Origin: Zygaena filipendulae
Lineage: Eukaryota > Arthropoda > Insecta > Lepidoptera > Zygaenidae
NCBI GenBank assembly: GCA_907165275.2
Contig: OU015662.1
Location: 9,679,501-9,743,500, forward strand
Direction: 5' to 3'
DNA length: 64,000 nucleotides
The notes beneath the pieces were generated by a model. That model was not told where the DNA came from, did not search any database, and saw only the letters and a program-made list of their open reading frames with translations. Below, in pieces: positions 33,748-45,290 of this stretch. The position numbers and the translations under genes were made by a program. The number at the start of each line of letters is the position of its first letter. The stretch's first letter is position 1.

Positions 33748-35567
33748 TTATGATACAGTTGCAGCGGAATCCGCATGAGCTAATAATTTAGTGCTCAATT
33801 AGTGCTGCAATTGTAGCGAAAAATTTTTGAAAAATAATCGTTTTTGAATTTTTCTTCAAATAAAATACTGTACTAGCGACACCGGCCGGTCTAAGAGCTC
33901 AAAAACGGGAACTGATGAAATTGAAACACGTCGCCATTTAGCGCTCAATTAGTGCTGCCAGTATAATAAAGAATTTTTGAAAAATAACCTTTTTTTTATT
34001 TTTTTCAATTACTTTTACTTAATTAAGCTAGCAGATTTAGCTAGCAGTCTACCTTTCATGACCGCGTTATGATACAGTTGCAGCGGAATCCGCATGAGCT
34101 AATAATTTAGTGCTCAATTAGTGCTGCCATTGTAGCGAAAATTTTTTGAAAAATAATCGTTTTTGAATTTTTTTTCAAATAAAATACTGTAATAGCGACA
34201 CCGGCCGGTCTAAGAGCTCAAAAATGGGAACTGGTGAAATTGAAACACGTCACCATTTAGCGCTCAATTAGTGCTGCCAATATAATAAATAATTTTTGAA
34301 AAATAACATTTTTTTTAATTTTTTTCAATAACTTTTACTTAATTAAGCTAGCAGATTTAGCTAGCAGTGTACCTTTCGTGACCGCGTTATGATACAGTTG
34401 CAGCGGAATCCGCATGAGCTAATAATTTAGTGCTCAATTAGTGCTGCCATTGTAGCGAAAATTTTTTGAAAAATAATCGTTTTTGAATTTTTTTTCAAAT
34501 AAAATACTGTACTAGCGACACCGACCGGTCTAAGAGCTCCAAAACGGGAACTGATGAAATTGAAACACGTCACCATTTAGTGCTCAATTAGTGCTGCCAG
34601 TATAATAAAGAATTTTTGAAAAATTACTTTTTTTTTTTAATTTTTTTCAATAACTTTTACTTAATTAAGCTAGCAGATTTAGCTAGCAGTGTACCCTTCG
34701 TGACCGCGTTATGATACAGTTGCAGCGGAATCCGTATGAGCTAATAATTTAGTGCTCAATTAGTGCTGCCATTGTAGCGAAAAATTTTAGAAAAATAATC
34801 GTTTTTGAATTTTTTTTCAAATAAAATACTTTACTAGCGACACCGGCCGGTCTAAGAGCTCAAAAACGGGAACTGATGAAATTGAAACACGTCACCATTT
34901 AGCGCTCAATTAGTGCTGCCAGTATAATAAAGAATTTTTGAAAAATAACCTTTTTTTTAATTTTTTTCAATAACTTTTACTTAATTAAGCTAGCAGATTT
35001 AGCTAGCAGTGTACCTTTCGTGACCGCAATATGATACAGTTGCAGCGAAATCCGCATGAGCTAATAATTTAGTGCTCAATTAGTGCTGCCATTGTAGCGA
35101 AATATTTTTGAAAAATAATCGTTTTTGAATTTTTCAACCGTTTTTGAGCTCTTAGACCGACCGGTGTCGCTAGTACAGTATTTTATTTGAAAAAAATTTC
35201 AAAAACGATTATTTTTCAAAAATATTTCGCTACAATGGCAGCACTAATTGAGCACTAAATTATTAGCGCATGCGAATTCCGCTGCAACTGTATTGTAACG
35301 CGGTCACGAACGGTACACTGCTAGCTTAATAAAAAGTTAGCAGTGTTCTCATTTTTGTTCCACCTATCACAGCACCAAATTTTTTTTTTCAGCACTAATT
35401 AGCACTAATTGAGCACTAAATTTTGACCTAAAAATCAATTGATTCTGCCGACTTGACCTTTCTAGCTTGACAGACGTGATTGTAACGCGAAATGATTTCA
35501 CTTTTGTCAAAGGAGTGTGCTGAATTTTATAATAGGCGTTGGCAGCGACGAGCTTGAAAAACATATA

Positions 35568-35651
35568 ATTTTGTATTTTGCGTACTTTTTATCCCGGTAT
35601 TCCTCCGGGAACTCCGAAATTACTGCGGGTGAAACCACGGGGAACAGCTAG
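35568..35651 (+). mobile_element. Helitron-like 3' fragment
   Basis: TTTTTATCCCGGTATTCCTC, GGGAACTCCGAAATTACTGC and ACCACGGGGAACAGCTAG then T. Only the terminal third is present, just outside the satellite element. Confidence 0.65.
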
Positions 35652-35820
35652 TATATCATAAACGACAGGTGTCGCGTGCTGCAGCGGTATAAAGGATGCA
35701 GAACGAAGCGTGGCGGTGGCGATAACCGCAAGTATGCAAACGTACTTTGGCGATCACTTTCATCAGAACGGTGTCATCGGATAGAAACTATAATAATCAA
35801 AAATATAAGTCATCCTCATA

Positions 35821-36363
35821 GCCCAGCAGCCCACGCCTTTTCTCTAAGTGACTAATAATAAAAGGCTGAAATTTCGCGAGTAGGTTCAGTACGACGAGAT
35901 GCCCAAGCTTTTCTTCTGAGAAAATTCTCGAAACGGTTAGCTGAAAGTATCCCATGGAATTAACAACTATCAAGCGTAGGACTGGGGAAACGCATTACCA
36001 AATTTGTAAGATTATGTGACCATATTTTCATTTACTAAGCTCATACAAATATTACTAAGCTGCATATAAAAATTCAGCCGGTTATTAATAATTTTTATGA
36101 CTACATTATTTGTACATATTCGGGATGGAGGACTCTCCAGTAAAACCAACCATTTTGGAGAACAATTATTTTTCCGGGTTTACTATCCAAAAATCTTACT
36201 GTTACTTAGAAAATTTCGACAACTCACAAAGTCGAATTGTTTTTCATCTGCTCACACCTGCACCCGTTTCGAAAATTTTCTCAGGGGAATAGTTAGGGCT
36301 TTTCGTCGAACTGAACCTACTCACGAATTTAAACACACGAAAACAAGGCGTGGGCTGCCGGAC
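35821..36363. mobile_element. MITE with long diverged TIRs, TA duplication
   Basis: GCCCAGCAGCCCACGCCTT on the left is mirrored by AAGGCGTGGGCTGCCGGAC on the right, with TA outside both. The symmetry continues inward (GAGTAGGTTCAGTACGACGA, mirrored by TCGTCGAACTGAACCTACTC; and CTGAGAAAATTCTCGAAACG, mirrored by CGTTTCGAAAATTTTCTCAG), about 130 bp per arm. A 93-codon frame inside is not considered real. Confidence 0.8.
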
Positions 36364-36365
36364 TA

Positions 36366-37923
36366 TCACTGTAATTAACAGAGTTATGTTGGCAGATGTC
36401 ATCGAAACGGACAGGAAATAAAAGCTTTTTCGGAGGAAGCAATAAAAGTGATAGTACTAGAAAGTTAAGCGATCTTACATTTTGTTTGTCAGTAAAAATT
36501 AAAATATTAGTAGGTAATGATTTTTTTATTTATCATTGGTCACTTACAATATCACTGTCATTATCTATATACCAGGTGTTGCTGCTGGATATTGACCAGA
36601 TTAATGTGCAAGGTATTTGGTACAACATGGAGTATATCTATTTAGTTAAAATTTATGATATACCTATAACGTATTGTCTAGGTACTCTAAACTAATATTT
36701 CCAGGATTGATGACCCAAAGCTATACACGTTATCAAAAAATATTTTTAAGGTTTTTAAGGGAGCTCTCATTAAGCTATAATAATCATAATAAATTTCATT
36801 TATTTCGACCAAACACGGATCATTTTAGTTAGTAATACCATAATTTCACAAGAACTGTTTGATAGAGCACCTTCATGGTCTCTCTCATGTCTCATCGAGC
36901 AACCTTGACTTTTAGTTTATGTCATTGTGTTTGGTAAAAATTTGTATTCCCCTTGTATGTCGTATTTTGTGTTACTTTCCAATATATTTATTTTACCTAT
37001 TTATCTGCTGTGTATTAACTGCCTCAACAAGAACTATTGTTAGTAGATAATACCCATTAATTACCTAATTATATAATGATCATTAAATACTTATTTGAAA
37101 ATTTTGTCTTGATATTTTTTTTTTTGTTTACCTACCGAATAGAACTCATTGAATAGATAAAGGCTGTATATTTTTTTCAATCGGAAAACAAAGGCATGAG
37201 AAGCGGTCAAACTTAGCTTTTTTTACAATGTTTTGTAGACGTTGACCTATAACATAAAACTTGGTGATTATATTTATTATTACGTAAATTTTCCAACACA
37301 AATACTGACATATTGATAACTCGATGTTTTTCTTTCAGTCTATACATTTCCTTGTTAAAACCAACTTTATTTTGCGGTTAAACGCGTAGCACAGAAGCGA
37401 TGCGGGCGGCGGCTGCGGCAAGCTAGGCACAGACGGCTCTTAGCTATATTCTACATATGGTACAGAACCCTAAATGTGCGAAGTCCGACACGCACTTGGC
37501 CGGTTTTTATGTACCTATTCAACTTTAGTTACAGTTTCAGTGCTGTACCAGCATCAGCGGTCATTTTCCATTTTGTTTCCCTTTTTTTCTTGTTTTGCCT
37601 TTAAGTGCCAAATTCCGAAGTTCTATAACAAAATTCTCCAAAAGTAACTTTCACCCTCTTGGGATTTTATTTCCAATATACCTAATCATTTCTTAGTGCT
37701 TACCTAGTGCTTGCTTGTATTTACTTAGATATATTGCAAGAAATAAGAGTTGATGCAAAATTTCAAGTTTCTAGACTCAGTGATTTTATCTGTCTTGAAT
37801 CTTGATATATCAGTCAGTCAGTTTGGATGTTTAATTTTATATTTTTAAAGATACTAAATAATATATAATGTTTGTATGTTTATCCTTTATGCATTCCTAA
37901 ACTATATATAGTATAATTATCTA
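36366..37923. other. no gene seen
   Basis: AT-rich DNA. A GC-rich patch at 37380-37510 includes GGTACAGAACCCTAAATGTG and GCACTTGGCCGGTTTTT, words I recognise from the ends of common lepidopteran repeats, so it is probably a repeat terminus. A 99-codon frame at 36396-36695 shows no domain. Confidence 0.4.
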
Positions 37924-38055
37924 CTAGCTGTCTGCCGCGGTTTCAGCTGCGTTTATTTTGGAGTTCCCGCGGGATAATGTAGCACTCTAATGGTAAAAGC
38001 GTTTTTGAAATCGCTCCAGCTGTTTTTGAGTAAAATCGTTACAAACAAACAAAAA
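37924..38055 (-). mobile_element. Helitron-like short repeat
   Basis: CTAGCTGTCTGCCGCGGTTTC and TTGGAGTTCCCGCGGGATAA; shortened body ending near GTTACAAACAAACAAA. Confidence 0.6.
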
Positions 38056-38168
38056 ATCCAATCTTTTCTCTTCCCTTCTGCGGGCATCAGCTATAGTGTA
38101 CCTACCTATTAGATAACTGCCATTTTACTATTTTAATCGCATCAAAAACTACGTACGCAGATTATTAT

Positions 38169-38473
38169 CCTTACTAATATTATAAATGCGAAAGTGAGTT
38201 TGTTTGTTACGCTTTCACGGCTAATCGGCTCAACCGATCACTACGAAATTTTACATACACGTCGGCAGGGGTACAGAGAAGGACAGAGGCTACTTTTCAT
38301 CCCAGAATTCCTACGGGAACTTCGAAATTAACGCGGAGAAAACTACATTAAATTTTGCATACTATACCTACACGTTGTCAAGGGTAGGTACTTACAGAAA
38401 AAAAATATTAGTATTTCGGAATTCCCGCGGGATCTCCGAAACTAACGCGGATGAAACCACGGGGCATATCTAG
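38169..38473 (+). mobile_element. two joined Helitron-like repeats
   Basis: TCCTTACTAATATTATAAATG begins the first; it runs to AACGCGGAGAAAACTACATT. A second partial copy (GCATACTATACCTACACGTT onward) follows and ends GGGGCATATCTAG then T at 38473. Confidence 0.6.
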
Positions 38474-38626
38474 TAGTAAAGAAATGATAAGGCTTTCACC
38501 TTCCAGATTGAAATTAAGAAAGCGTATTCCTAAATTAACAAACTGTAACAATATTGTACGACGCGCTACGCAACGTGATCCGCTGATTGCGAACGTAGAG
38601 ATTGCTTTACAACTATGATATAACCA

Positions 38627-38742
38627 CAGAGAAAATAAATTAACTAGAGATGACATGTAGGCGGGGCAGGCGCGCCACGGTGGCGAAGGAAGTTAGAGCA
38701 AATGCTCTAACTTGCCCAAAACTTGTTTTGCTAGTATCCCAA

Positions 38743-38775
<33 letters not shown>

Positions 38776-38993
38776 ACAATATTCACAAAACTGTGAATTT
38801 TGAAAACAGCGAATAAGAAAAAACGTAACCAAAAAGCGTTTAATACATTTCTTTACGTTAATAATTAATGTTTTAGTGCTTGATGAATAGTTTTGTGTGC
38901 GAAAATCACCCGGCGACACTGGTTTTCACCTCTTTCATACTAAACTAAGTTGATGTCCCTTCTATCAGTTATTGTCTGTTCTGTGGATATTAC
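38627..38993. repeat. dispersed repeat of unknown class, copy 1
   Basis: CACAGAGAAAATAAATTAA, GGCGGGGCAGGCGCGCCACG, the hairpin GTTAGAGC-AAAT-GCTCTAAC, GCGTTTAATACATT and ACTAAGTTGATGTCCCTTCT occur in the same order at 52147-52492. This copy has a 31 bp TA microsatellite (38743-38773) inserted or expanded. The flanks before CACAGAG differ between copies. Confidence 0.75.
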
Positions 38994-39158
38994 ATTATGT
39001 TATATTGTGGTATAATATTTTTATGGCAAACGCTACTATGCATGTAATAACTAAGAAGTTAAATTAGTATGAGTATAATAGTTGGGTAGGTAGTTCTAGA
39101 TGTAGGAATAGTAATGCGGGAGCAATCAATTTTACTAACGAAATGGGAATATTTCCTA

Positions 39159-39320
39159 CTAGCTGTTCGCCGTGGTTTTGCCCGTACAAAAAGTAATAAT
39201 ATGTTCTTTTCTGAACCCCTAGGCCCTAACAACGTGTATCCAAAATTTCATAAAGATCGGTTGAGTAGGAAAACGCGAAAGCATAGCAAACAAATAAACA
39301 ACTTTTCGCATTTAAAGATA
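39159..39320 (-). mobile_element. Helitron-like short repeat
   Basis: CTAGCTGTTCGCCGTGGTTTT, then CCCTAACAACGTGTATCCAA and GATCGGTTGAGTAGG. The GC-rich core is partly deleted. It meets another partial copy tail to tail near 39325-39450. Confidence 0.55.
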
Positions 39321-39507
39321 ATACCTACTTATATTATAAATGCGAAAGTAACTCTGTCTGTCTGTCTGTTTGTCTGTCTGTTACGCTTTCACGCCTTAAC
39401 GGCTCAACCGATCACCATGAAATTTTGCGGTCCTTTAGGGGACCTCAATTCTTACCTGGCTTTATAGCCACACACACAAGCTATACAAATTTAGCTAACC
39501 TTCTTAT

Positions 39508-39740
39508 CTAATATATATAAATCACGTGTCACGTTGTTTGTCCGCGATGGACTCCGAAACTACTGAACGGATTTTGATAAAATTTTGTAACCATTCATAA
39601 TATGGGCCAGCTTAAAAGATAGGATAGTTTTTATCCCGGAATTCCCTCGGGAACTGAAGGTCATAGAGTACTTTTTTCCCGCAACCTCCGCGGGAACTCC
39701 GAAATTACCGCGCGAAATTGAAATCGCGGGGTACAGCTAG
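39508..39740 (+). mobile_element. Helitron-like repeat, CACGTGTCACG subfamily
   Basis: ATATATAAATCACGTGTCACG, GTTTGTCCGCGATGGACTCC, a duplicated GGGAACT block and a GGGGTACAGCTAG end. The same subfamily recurs at 62664-62908, including the internal duplication. Confidence 0.7.
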
Positions 39741-39744
39741 TACT

Positions 39745-41816
39745 ATAATAAATAATAGATAATAAAATCATTTAAAATAACGAATGAATAAAATAAATTA
39801 ACTTTTATTAAAGCCTACAAAATATGCGCTTTTCAGGCACCCCGTCAACCGTAATAGGGTGAAACTCCGACCCGATCAATGAAAAAAACAAACAAACAGT
39901 TTAATCTTTACAATTAATAACTATGATTGAAGAAGACAAGTGTTACAGTGTATAATTATTTCGAAACCAATTATCATGCGTTTGATATCGCGATGGACAT
40001 AACAACAAAAGCTTTTTAGCTCAACATAATTAATTACCGCGCGTTCGGCGAAACGCCATGACATTCGGTAAGTACTCGAAAGCAACAGCATCACTACTGT
40101 TATGTGTTATTATAAATAAAATAACAAAACTCCCGATGTTATCTCGTCGTACCTAACAATACATACTAACAAGCCGTAAAGAAATCTAGATAGTAATACA
40201 TTGGAATTACTTTAATTGCCGCTGATGCGATAAGTCAGCACCAATCCTATTGTGGTAATTAAAAGTTGGCTCTTTCGTTTGCCGCTTTGTGGCCACTATG
40301 ACTCTGAAACGCAAAGTTTTTTTTCACCTATCAAGTATGGACCGAATCGGCAAATGAAATGGACAAAAATCTACTTTATTACCTTTGTTTACTGCCACTG
40401 AGCTGTTGCTTGCCGGTATCCGTCAAGATGCAAATCGACTAGTGTAAATATTAATGAAGTTACTATTTTGAGTTTAAAAAATTAATCTGAAAAAAATATC
40501 ACTTTTACACCACACTCATAGCTTTTCCTCTATACATCAACTCTCACTGTACAATGTACACATTCTGAATTTTCGCTTTTATAATTGTCATATTGTACAG
40601 GTGTGAAATTTACATAATGAAGAGTTTTAGAGCCTGTCCAGATGAGGCGTTTTACGCGCGAGTCGAGTCTACTTATCTTCAGATAAATAGATAGGTACAG
40701 TTGTGAAATCATAACAATTCGTACGAGCTCTTGTTCATATAACGTAGAGAACACGTCATCATTTGAACAAGAACTCGTACGATTTGTTTCAATTTGTTGG
40801 ACAGAACAAATGGTAGCAGTTCCATGATGATATCGCCGAGACAGATTGCCCGAGTGCCCGCTCGTTAGCGAGATAACGCGATTAATGCCCGCTGCTTCTC
40901 TTTGCGGGTCTCTCTTAAAGCATTACGAGAGGAATTTCAAACATCTCCGGTTCTTTCAAACTCAACTAGCGCAGTTTCTATTCATATTCATTGATTTTAT
41001 AATTTTCATTACACGTCATTAATTAATACAGATGAAGTATATATATCTACACCGTTGAATTAAAAATAAATAAAAAATTAAGCTTAATAATAAAACTTAT
41101 TAAATAGAAATAAATAAATAAATGTCAGAGTATTGTGGGTTTTTTTGATAAAAACTCCCTCCTCAATATGTATTATAAAATGCCTGCTTGACAAGCCAAT
41201 CGCATATTTCTTAAATGAAGGGAAACTTGGGGTCTGAAGGTAGTCTGTTATACCATGGAGCCCAGCACTACCTATCTATTGCTCATTGCAACACCAACAA
41301 GTACTTTTCACCCACACATTGTGTATTTTAATTTTTCTTGGCTATGTAAAAAGGTAAGTACATATAAAATAAGTCATGGCACTATGGAGCGGTGTGGAGT
41401 GATGTAATATGTCTGAACTCTTGACAGAAATCTAAGGTTAAAGCTCATTTCATTAATTTCATTTCAAAAGTATCCCCGACTCATCTACTAGGTACTACTT
41501 TTGGCTCACCTCTATGCAAAACATACCTCGTCCAATATTAAACTGTTGCTTCGTAGCAAAGTGAAAGCCGTTTAAAACACATTTCCTTAAATTCCTGTCA
41601 TTTTTATTTTTTCGCTTAGCCATGTTGTTAATTGAAAAAGTTTCCGTTACCAGCTGACAGGATCTCATCATTTTTCACGGATATTTTTATGATATATTGT
41701 TTATTAGGTATACATATACTTACACTACGTCTTTTGCCTCAAGTTCTACAAAAGTATTAATTGGAAAAGTTTTTGTTATCTGAAATAAAATCACACCAAA
41801 GCACCGATAAATCACT
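39745..41816. other. no gene seen
   Basis: AT-rich apart from a patch at 40830-40930 (GATATCGCCGAGACAGATTG, CCCGCTCGTTAGCGAG) with no similarity to repeats in the window. It could be conserved non-coding DNA; nothing reads as an exon. Confidence 0.35.
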
Positions 41817-41997
41817 ACATAGTATAAAACAAAGTCGCTTCCCGCTGTCTGTCTGTCCCTATGTATGCATAGATCTTTAAAACAATGCAACGGATTTTCG
41901 TGCGGTTTTCACCAATAGATAGAGTGATTCATGCGGAAAGTTTATATCTATATTTTATTCTGGAATTCCCGCGGGTGAAACCACCGGGGACAACTAG
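41817..41997 (+). mobile_element. Helitron-like short repeat
   Basis: CATAGTATAAAACAAAGTCG start, CACCAATAGATAGAGTGATT, and GTGAAACCACCGGGGACAAC then CTAG and T. Same subfamily as 20705, 44751, 49354 and 57522. Confidence 0.68.
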
Positions 41998-42235
41998 TGC
42001 TTACTAATCTACATTCTAAAAATTTTTTTAAAGTATATTTTAAACAAATAAGTAAATGAAATATTGGGTATGATGACAGAGAATAGAAATCAAAATTTTA
42101 TATTTTAGTCCATCAGTTACCTAAATAGGTACTAAAAGTATAATAATAGACACGTATTTATTGCTTTGCACGTATTATTGATTAATTATACAGCTCTAGT
42201 TTTAGCGAAATATGTTAAGGAACATTTATATTATA

Positions 42236-42426
42236 CTAACTGTTCCCCGCGGTTTCACCCGCATTAATATCGGAGTTCCCGCGGAAATTCTAAGATAAAA
42301 GTACCTACCCTATATCCTTTCCTGACAACGTGTATGCAAAGTTTTGTGATGATCAGTGAGCTGTTAAGGCGTGAAAGCGCAACAGACAGACAGACAGACA
42401 GAGTTACTATCGCATTTATAATAGAT
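42236..42426 (-). mobile_element. Helitron-like short repeat
   Basis: CTAACTGTTCCCCGCGGTTTC, GGAGTTCCCGCGGAAATTC, then AGACAGACAGACAGAG and GCATTTATAATAGATA. The terminal CTAG has become CTAA. Confidence 0.65.
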
Positions 42427-42834
42427 AGCGCAGTGTTGGGAAGAAGCTTAACCTTACCACGTTTACTATTACAATTTTCACTATTACCGTGTACCAAGTA
42501 CCTAATTAGTTCATCCATCCAACAAGTTCATCCATCTTCACAAAAACTCACAGCACTAGAACCACACCTATCCATTGATTTTCCTCAGCCCGTGATCATT
42601 TCCACGTGCTCTTGCGGCTCGCGGAGAATTCTCGTTAACCTAGATTTCGAAGCTTAGTTAGGTATTTTTTAATACCTCCAACACCGTTGAAGAGCGTATA
42701 TTTTCGATTCGAAACCGTTGTTTCAGTACCTGGCCTCTTAGGCAAATTGACATTGTACAATCGTTAACGCACAGAAAACTAACTCACGAATTGTAATGTC
42801 ACGTGGTCACGTAAAATCCTCCAATCGAAACTCC

Positions 42835-43173
42835 AGGGCCCTTATTCACTATGACCATAACACGCCGCGTTATGATAAGACGCCACAAAAATTGTTTTTC
42901 ACTCGCGATCAAAGAAGTTTCACTCAAACTAATTGGGAGTTATACCCTTTCAAACAAAAATCGGTCCAACCGTCTTCGAGTAATCGGTGAACATACATAA
43001 AAAAAAAACATACATACAACCGAATGCATAACCTCTTCCTTTTTGGAAGTCGGTTAAAAAAATACATTTACAACGTGTGTTATGGCATACAGAATATTAA
43101 TTTCTAATATTTTGGCATCTGGAGCGGTCGGAATTGTGTTTTTAGGACGCGCGTTATGGGCAAGGAATGTTGA
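42835..43173. mobile_element. GGGCCCTTATTC-family MITE, right end lost
   Basis: CAGGGCCCTTATTCACTATG and ATAACACGCCGCGTTATGAT on the left; GGACGCGCGTTATGGGCAAG on the right stops before the outer terminal repeat. A stretch with AACATACATAAAAAA and GAAGTCGGTTAAAAA is inserted in the middle. Confidence 0.7.
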
Positions 43174-43174
43174 A

Positions 43175-44436
43175 GGATTCCGTTCTTTAGTTTTCTATGT
43201 GTTAAAGATTAGGACACGAGCAGCATACGCTGAATCACTTCCTTTTGCCTATAATTAGCTAAGTTTCATGTTTTTTTGTACACCTTTCTGATGGTAATAT
43301 CCAATTTTTTTATTAGATATTATTATTATAGAATGTCGACGTGGCTAAGGGGGCTGACGTATTTACGACTAACCGCACCTTTGAAACTTCCTTAACTTCC
43401 TTACTTTTAAATATACGTTTTATTTTTACAACTACATAATATTATATTTTTGAGAAGGCTGTAGTTTTTCTGTAACTAAGACTAAATACCTCTAAAGCTA
43501 TTAAAATGAAAAATGTTAGCTTTAGAAAATTCAACTGCTATTAATTGCATCCGACGGTTACGATCTCTTCACTTTACCCGCTAGTAATGAAAGCGACATG
43601 TTTGTTTTGGAATGTCATGGAAGTAGTCAAACATAAGAATTTTAATTAAGTAATAAGTAGGTATTAAGGAACTCACTCGTCTTTTAGTCTAAATACTTTT
43701 AATTAATTACGCTTTATAATTGATGGGTTGAATTTGAAAACCATAGAGATACAAACGACTAAACTCGAAAATGATGAGGCCTGTCTAGGCGGTGGCATTA
43801 CCGTGCCCCTAGATTGTTTTTTTTTTCCATTTCTTTATGATACAAAATAGGTACATGGTGTGTTTTATTGTAATTTTAACATCAAAGCCTCTAGAATAAT
43901 TTACAAAATATTAGTAATTCTTCATTTCTTAAAGGTGTCACTTGTAGGTACATACTACCTACTATGGTTTTTAATCTGTCAGTTTATGCCCCTCGTAGCA
44001 AAGATTCATTTATGGTTTATTACATTCTTCCACTAGTCTACTGTGTGTCGTAAAATATCAAATATTTCACATACAATTTTCAAGCATGATCTTTCCGTTA
44101 AGGCCGTATATATCTACAGACAGTTTCCACAAAACGCGAACACTTCGACAAATGTGCGCTTCAACAGCGACGAGCTAAGGCTGCGGTCACATTGTAGCAG
44201 GAATACGCGCGGTTACGGCGGTAGCGGCGTTAATTAACCACAGAGCAATTAGGTCAACGGAGCGGGAGCGCGGCTGCGAAACTTGTATGTATGTATGTGC
44301 AAGTGAGCGTGTGGCGCAAGCGACCAGATATAGCGGTTTATATGCAAAAGGATGTTAATTAATGTTTGGTTTAAAACTAGGGTTTGATCTAGGCTTGCCA
44401 CCCTTCTCTATATCATTTTTTATTATACTATGTAAA
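43175..44436. other. no gene seen; CpG-rich patch at 44140-44350
   Basis: The patch contains CTGCGGTCACATTGTAGCAG, TACGCGCGGTTACGGCGGTA and a TATG microsatellite. It may be a promoter, an enhancer or a GC-rich repeat. No splice-bounded coding frame was found. Confidence 0.35.
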
Positions 44437-44651
44437 TCCTACTAATATTATAAATGTGAAAGTGTGGATGTTTGGATGTTTAGATGTTTGGATGTTTGTT
44501 ACTCAATCACGCAAAAACGGCTGAACGGATTTGGATGAAATTTGGCATGCACGTTGTCAAGGGTACAGAGAAGGACATAGGGTACTTTATATCCCGGAAT
44601 TCCCGCGGAAACTCTGAAATTACCGCGGGTGAAACCACGGGGCTCAGCTAG
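44437..44651 (+). mobile_element. best-preserved Helitron-like repeat
   Basis: Starts TCCTACTAATATTATAAATG directly after an A and ends GGGGCTCAGCTAG directly before a T: the TC...CTRR termini and A|T insertion point of Helitrons. A CCCGGAATTCCCGCGG palindromic block lies upstream of the end. ATGTTTGG is repeated four times near the 5' end. It is 215 bp long with no coding capacity. This copy is the reference for the short members listed elsewhere in the window. Confidence 0.75.
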
Positions 44652-44750
44652 TAATTAATAAAAGTAGGTAATATAGTAAGAAAAAACTATGATATTATGT
44701 TTTTATAGCTAATTCAATGGTTGCATTTTCTTTTATATTTTGTATTTAAA

Positions 44751-44952
44751 CTAGCTGTACCCCGTGGTAATTTCGGAGTTCCCGAGGGAATTCCAGAATG
44801 AAATAAACGTATAAACCTTCCTCTTGAATCACTATATCTACTTATTAAAAAAAACCGCATTAAAATCCGTTGCGTAGTTTTAAATATCTAACCATACATA
44901 GGGACAGACAGACAACGGGAAGCGACTTTGTTTTATATTATGTAGTGATAAT
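44751..44952 (-). mobile_element. Helitron-like short repeat
   Basis: CTAGCTGTACCCCGTGGTAAT after an A, GGAGTTCCCGAGGGAATTCC, and a distal AAGCGACTTTGTTTTATATT tail. Converges with the 44437 copy. Confidence 0.68.
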
Positions 44953-44965
44953 AATAAAACCATTA

Positions 44966-45290
44966 CAATGGGCATGTTGCCAAATTTTTTTTTTTAGCCC
45001 GTCATGTAGATTAATAAAAGATATTGGACAAGTATTTTTTCTTTTTTTACGTAATCAAAAAATAATGGCGATACATTGAGTTGAAATTTCGCGTGACGTC
45101 ACTATTCGGACAGTTTGTATGGCGGTTTTATCGGTTAGTGACGTCACGACCCACTCACCCTAAACTTTAATGCGCTTTATCTCTGTATATATTAATTTAT
45201 TTGAAAAAGCAAAAAATACGTGTATATTGTTTTTTATCTTCTAACTGACGGACTAATGAGAATTTTGATTTTCAAAAGTAGTCAACATCC
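44966..45290. mobile_element. MITE carrying two GTGACGTCAC palindromes, copy 1
   Basis: Ends AATGGGCATGTTG and CAACATCCTCATT are imperfect inverted repeats. GACGTCAC occurs twice, about 45 bp apart, around GTTTGTATGGCGGTTTTATC. The outer parts ACGTAATCAAAAAATAA and GCAAAAAATACGTGT are also mirrored. Other copies are at 56585 and, inverted, at 62046. Confidence 0.75.

Larger units (their letters stand above)
30660..35130 (+). repeat. 320 bp satellite with four-unit higher-order repeat
   Basis: The marker AGCTAATAAT (GGCTAATAAT in the first unit) recurs at 30671, 30991, 31312, 31633, 31953, 32272, 32592, 32912, 33778, 34097, 34417, 34739 and 35059. That is a step of 319-322 bp once the 546 bp of inserted sequence is subtracted. 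Diagnostic variants recur every fourth unit: GTCTACC at 30991/32272/34097, TGCAATTGTAG at 31953/33778, CTGTAATAG with AAAATGGGAACTGGTG at 32272/34097, GCTCCAAAACG at 32592/34417. The array therefore grew by copying 1.28 kb blocks. Unit 34739 is an extra insertion in the last block. Each unit has two AGTGCTCAATTAGTGCT or AGCGCTCAATTAGTGCT half-repeats about 160 bp apart, so the unit is an old dimer. Confidence 0.92.
30461..35477. mobile_element. 5.0 kb satellite-bearing element with long TIRs and 9 bp TSD
   Basis: The element begins ACGTCTGTCAAGCTAGAAAG and ends with the exact reverse complement. The 9 bp GATTGTAAC is present on both sides (30452-30460 and 35478-35486). The inverted ends extend about 340 bp (to about 30801 and from about 35138) with few differences. 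Such long inverted ends with a 9 bp duplication fit the Mutator (MULE) superfamily; Merlin is an alternative. No transposase was found, so it would be non-autonomous. Between the arms is a 320 bp satellite array, itself interrupted by a retrotransposon (33211-33747). The right arm is a clean inversion joined to the array at about 35131-35140. Confidence 0.87.

Noticed and set aside
30660..35130. CRISPR-like array
   Set aside because: Repeats are contiguous 320 bp satellite units without unique spacers, in a eukaryotic context.
36097..36378. 93-codon frame
   Set aside because: Lies within the inverted-repeat MITE 35821-36363 and reads through its end.
38695..38735. Hairpin followed by CTAG|T, considered as a Helitron 3' terminus
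   Set aside because: Both copies of the repeat continue in parallel for 250 bp beyond CTAG, so it is internal and not an end.
42334..42657. 107-codon plus-strand frame
   Set aside because: Its first part is the reverse of a Helitron-like repeat, and the rest has no recognised motif.
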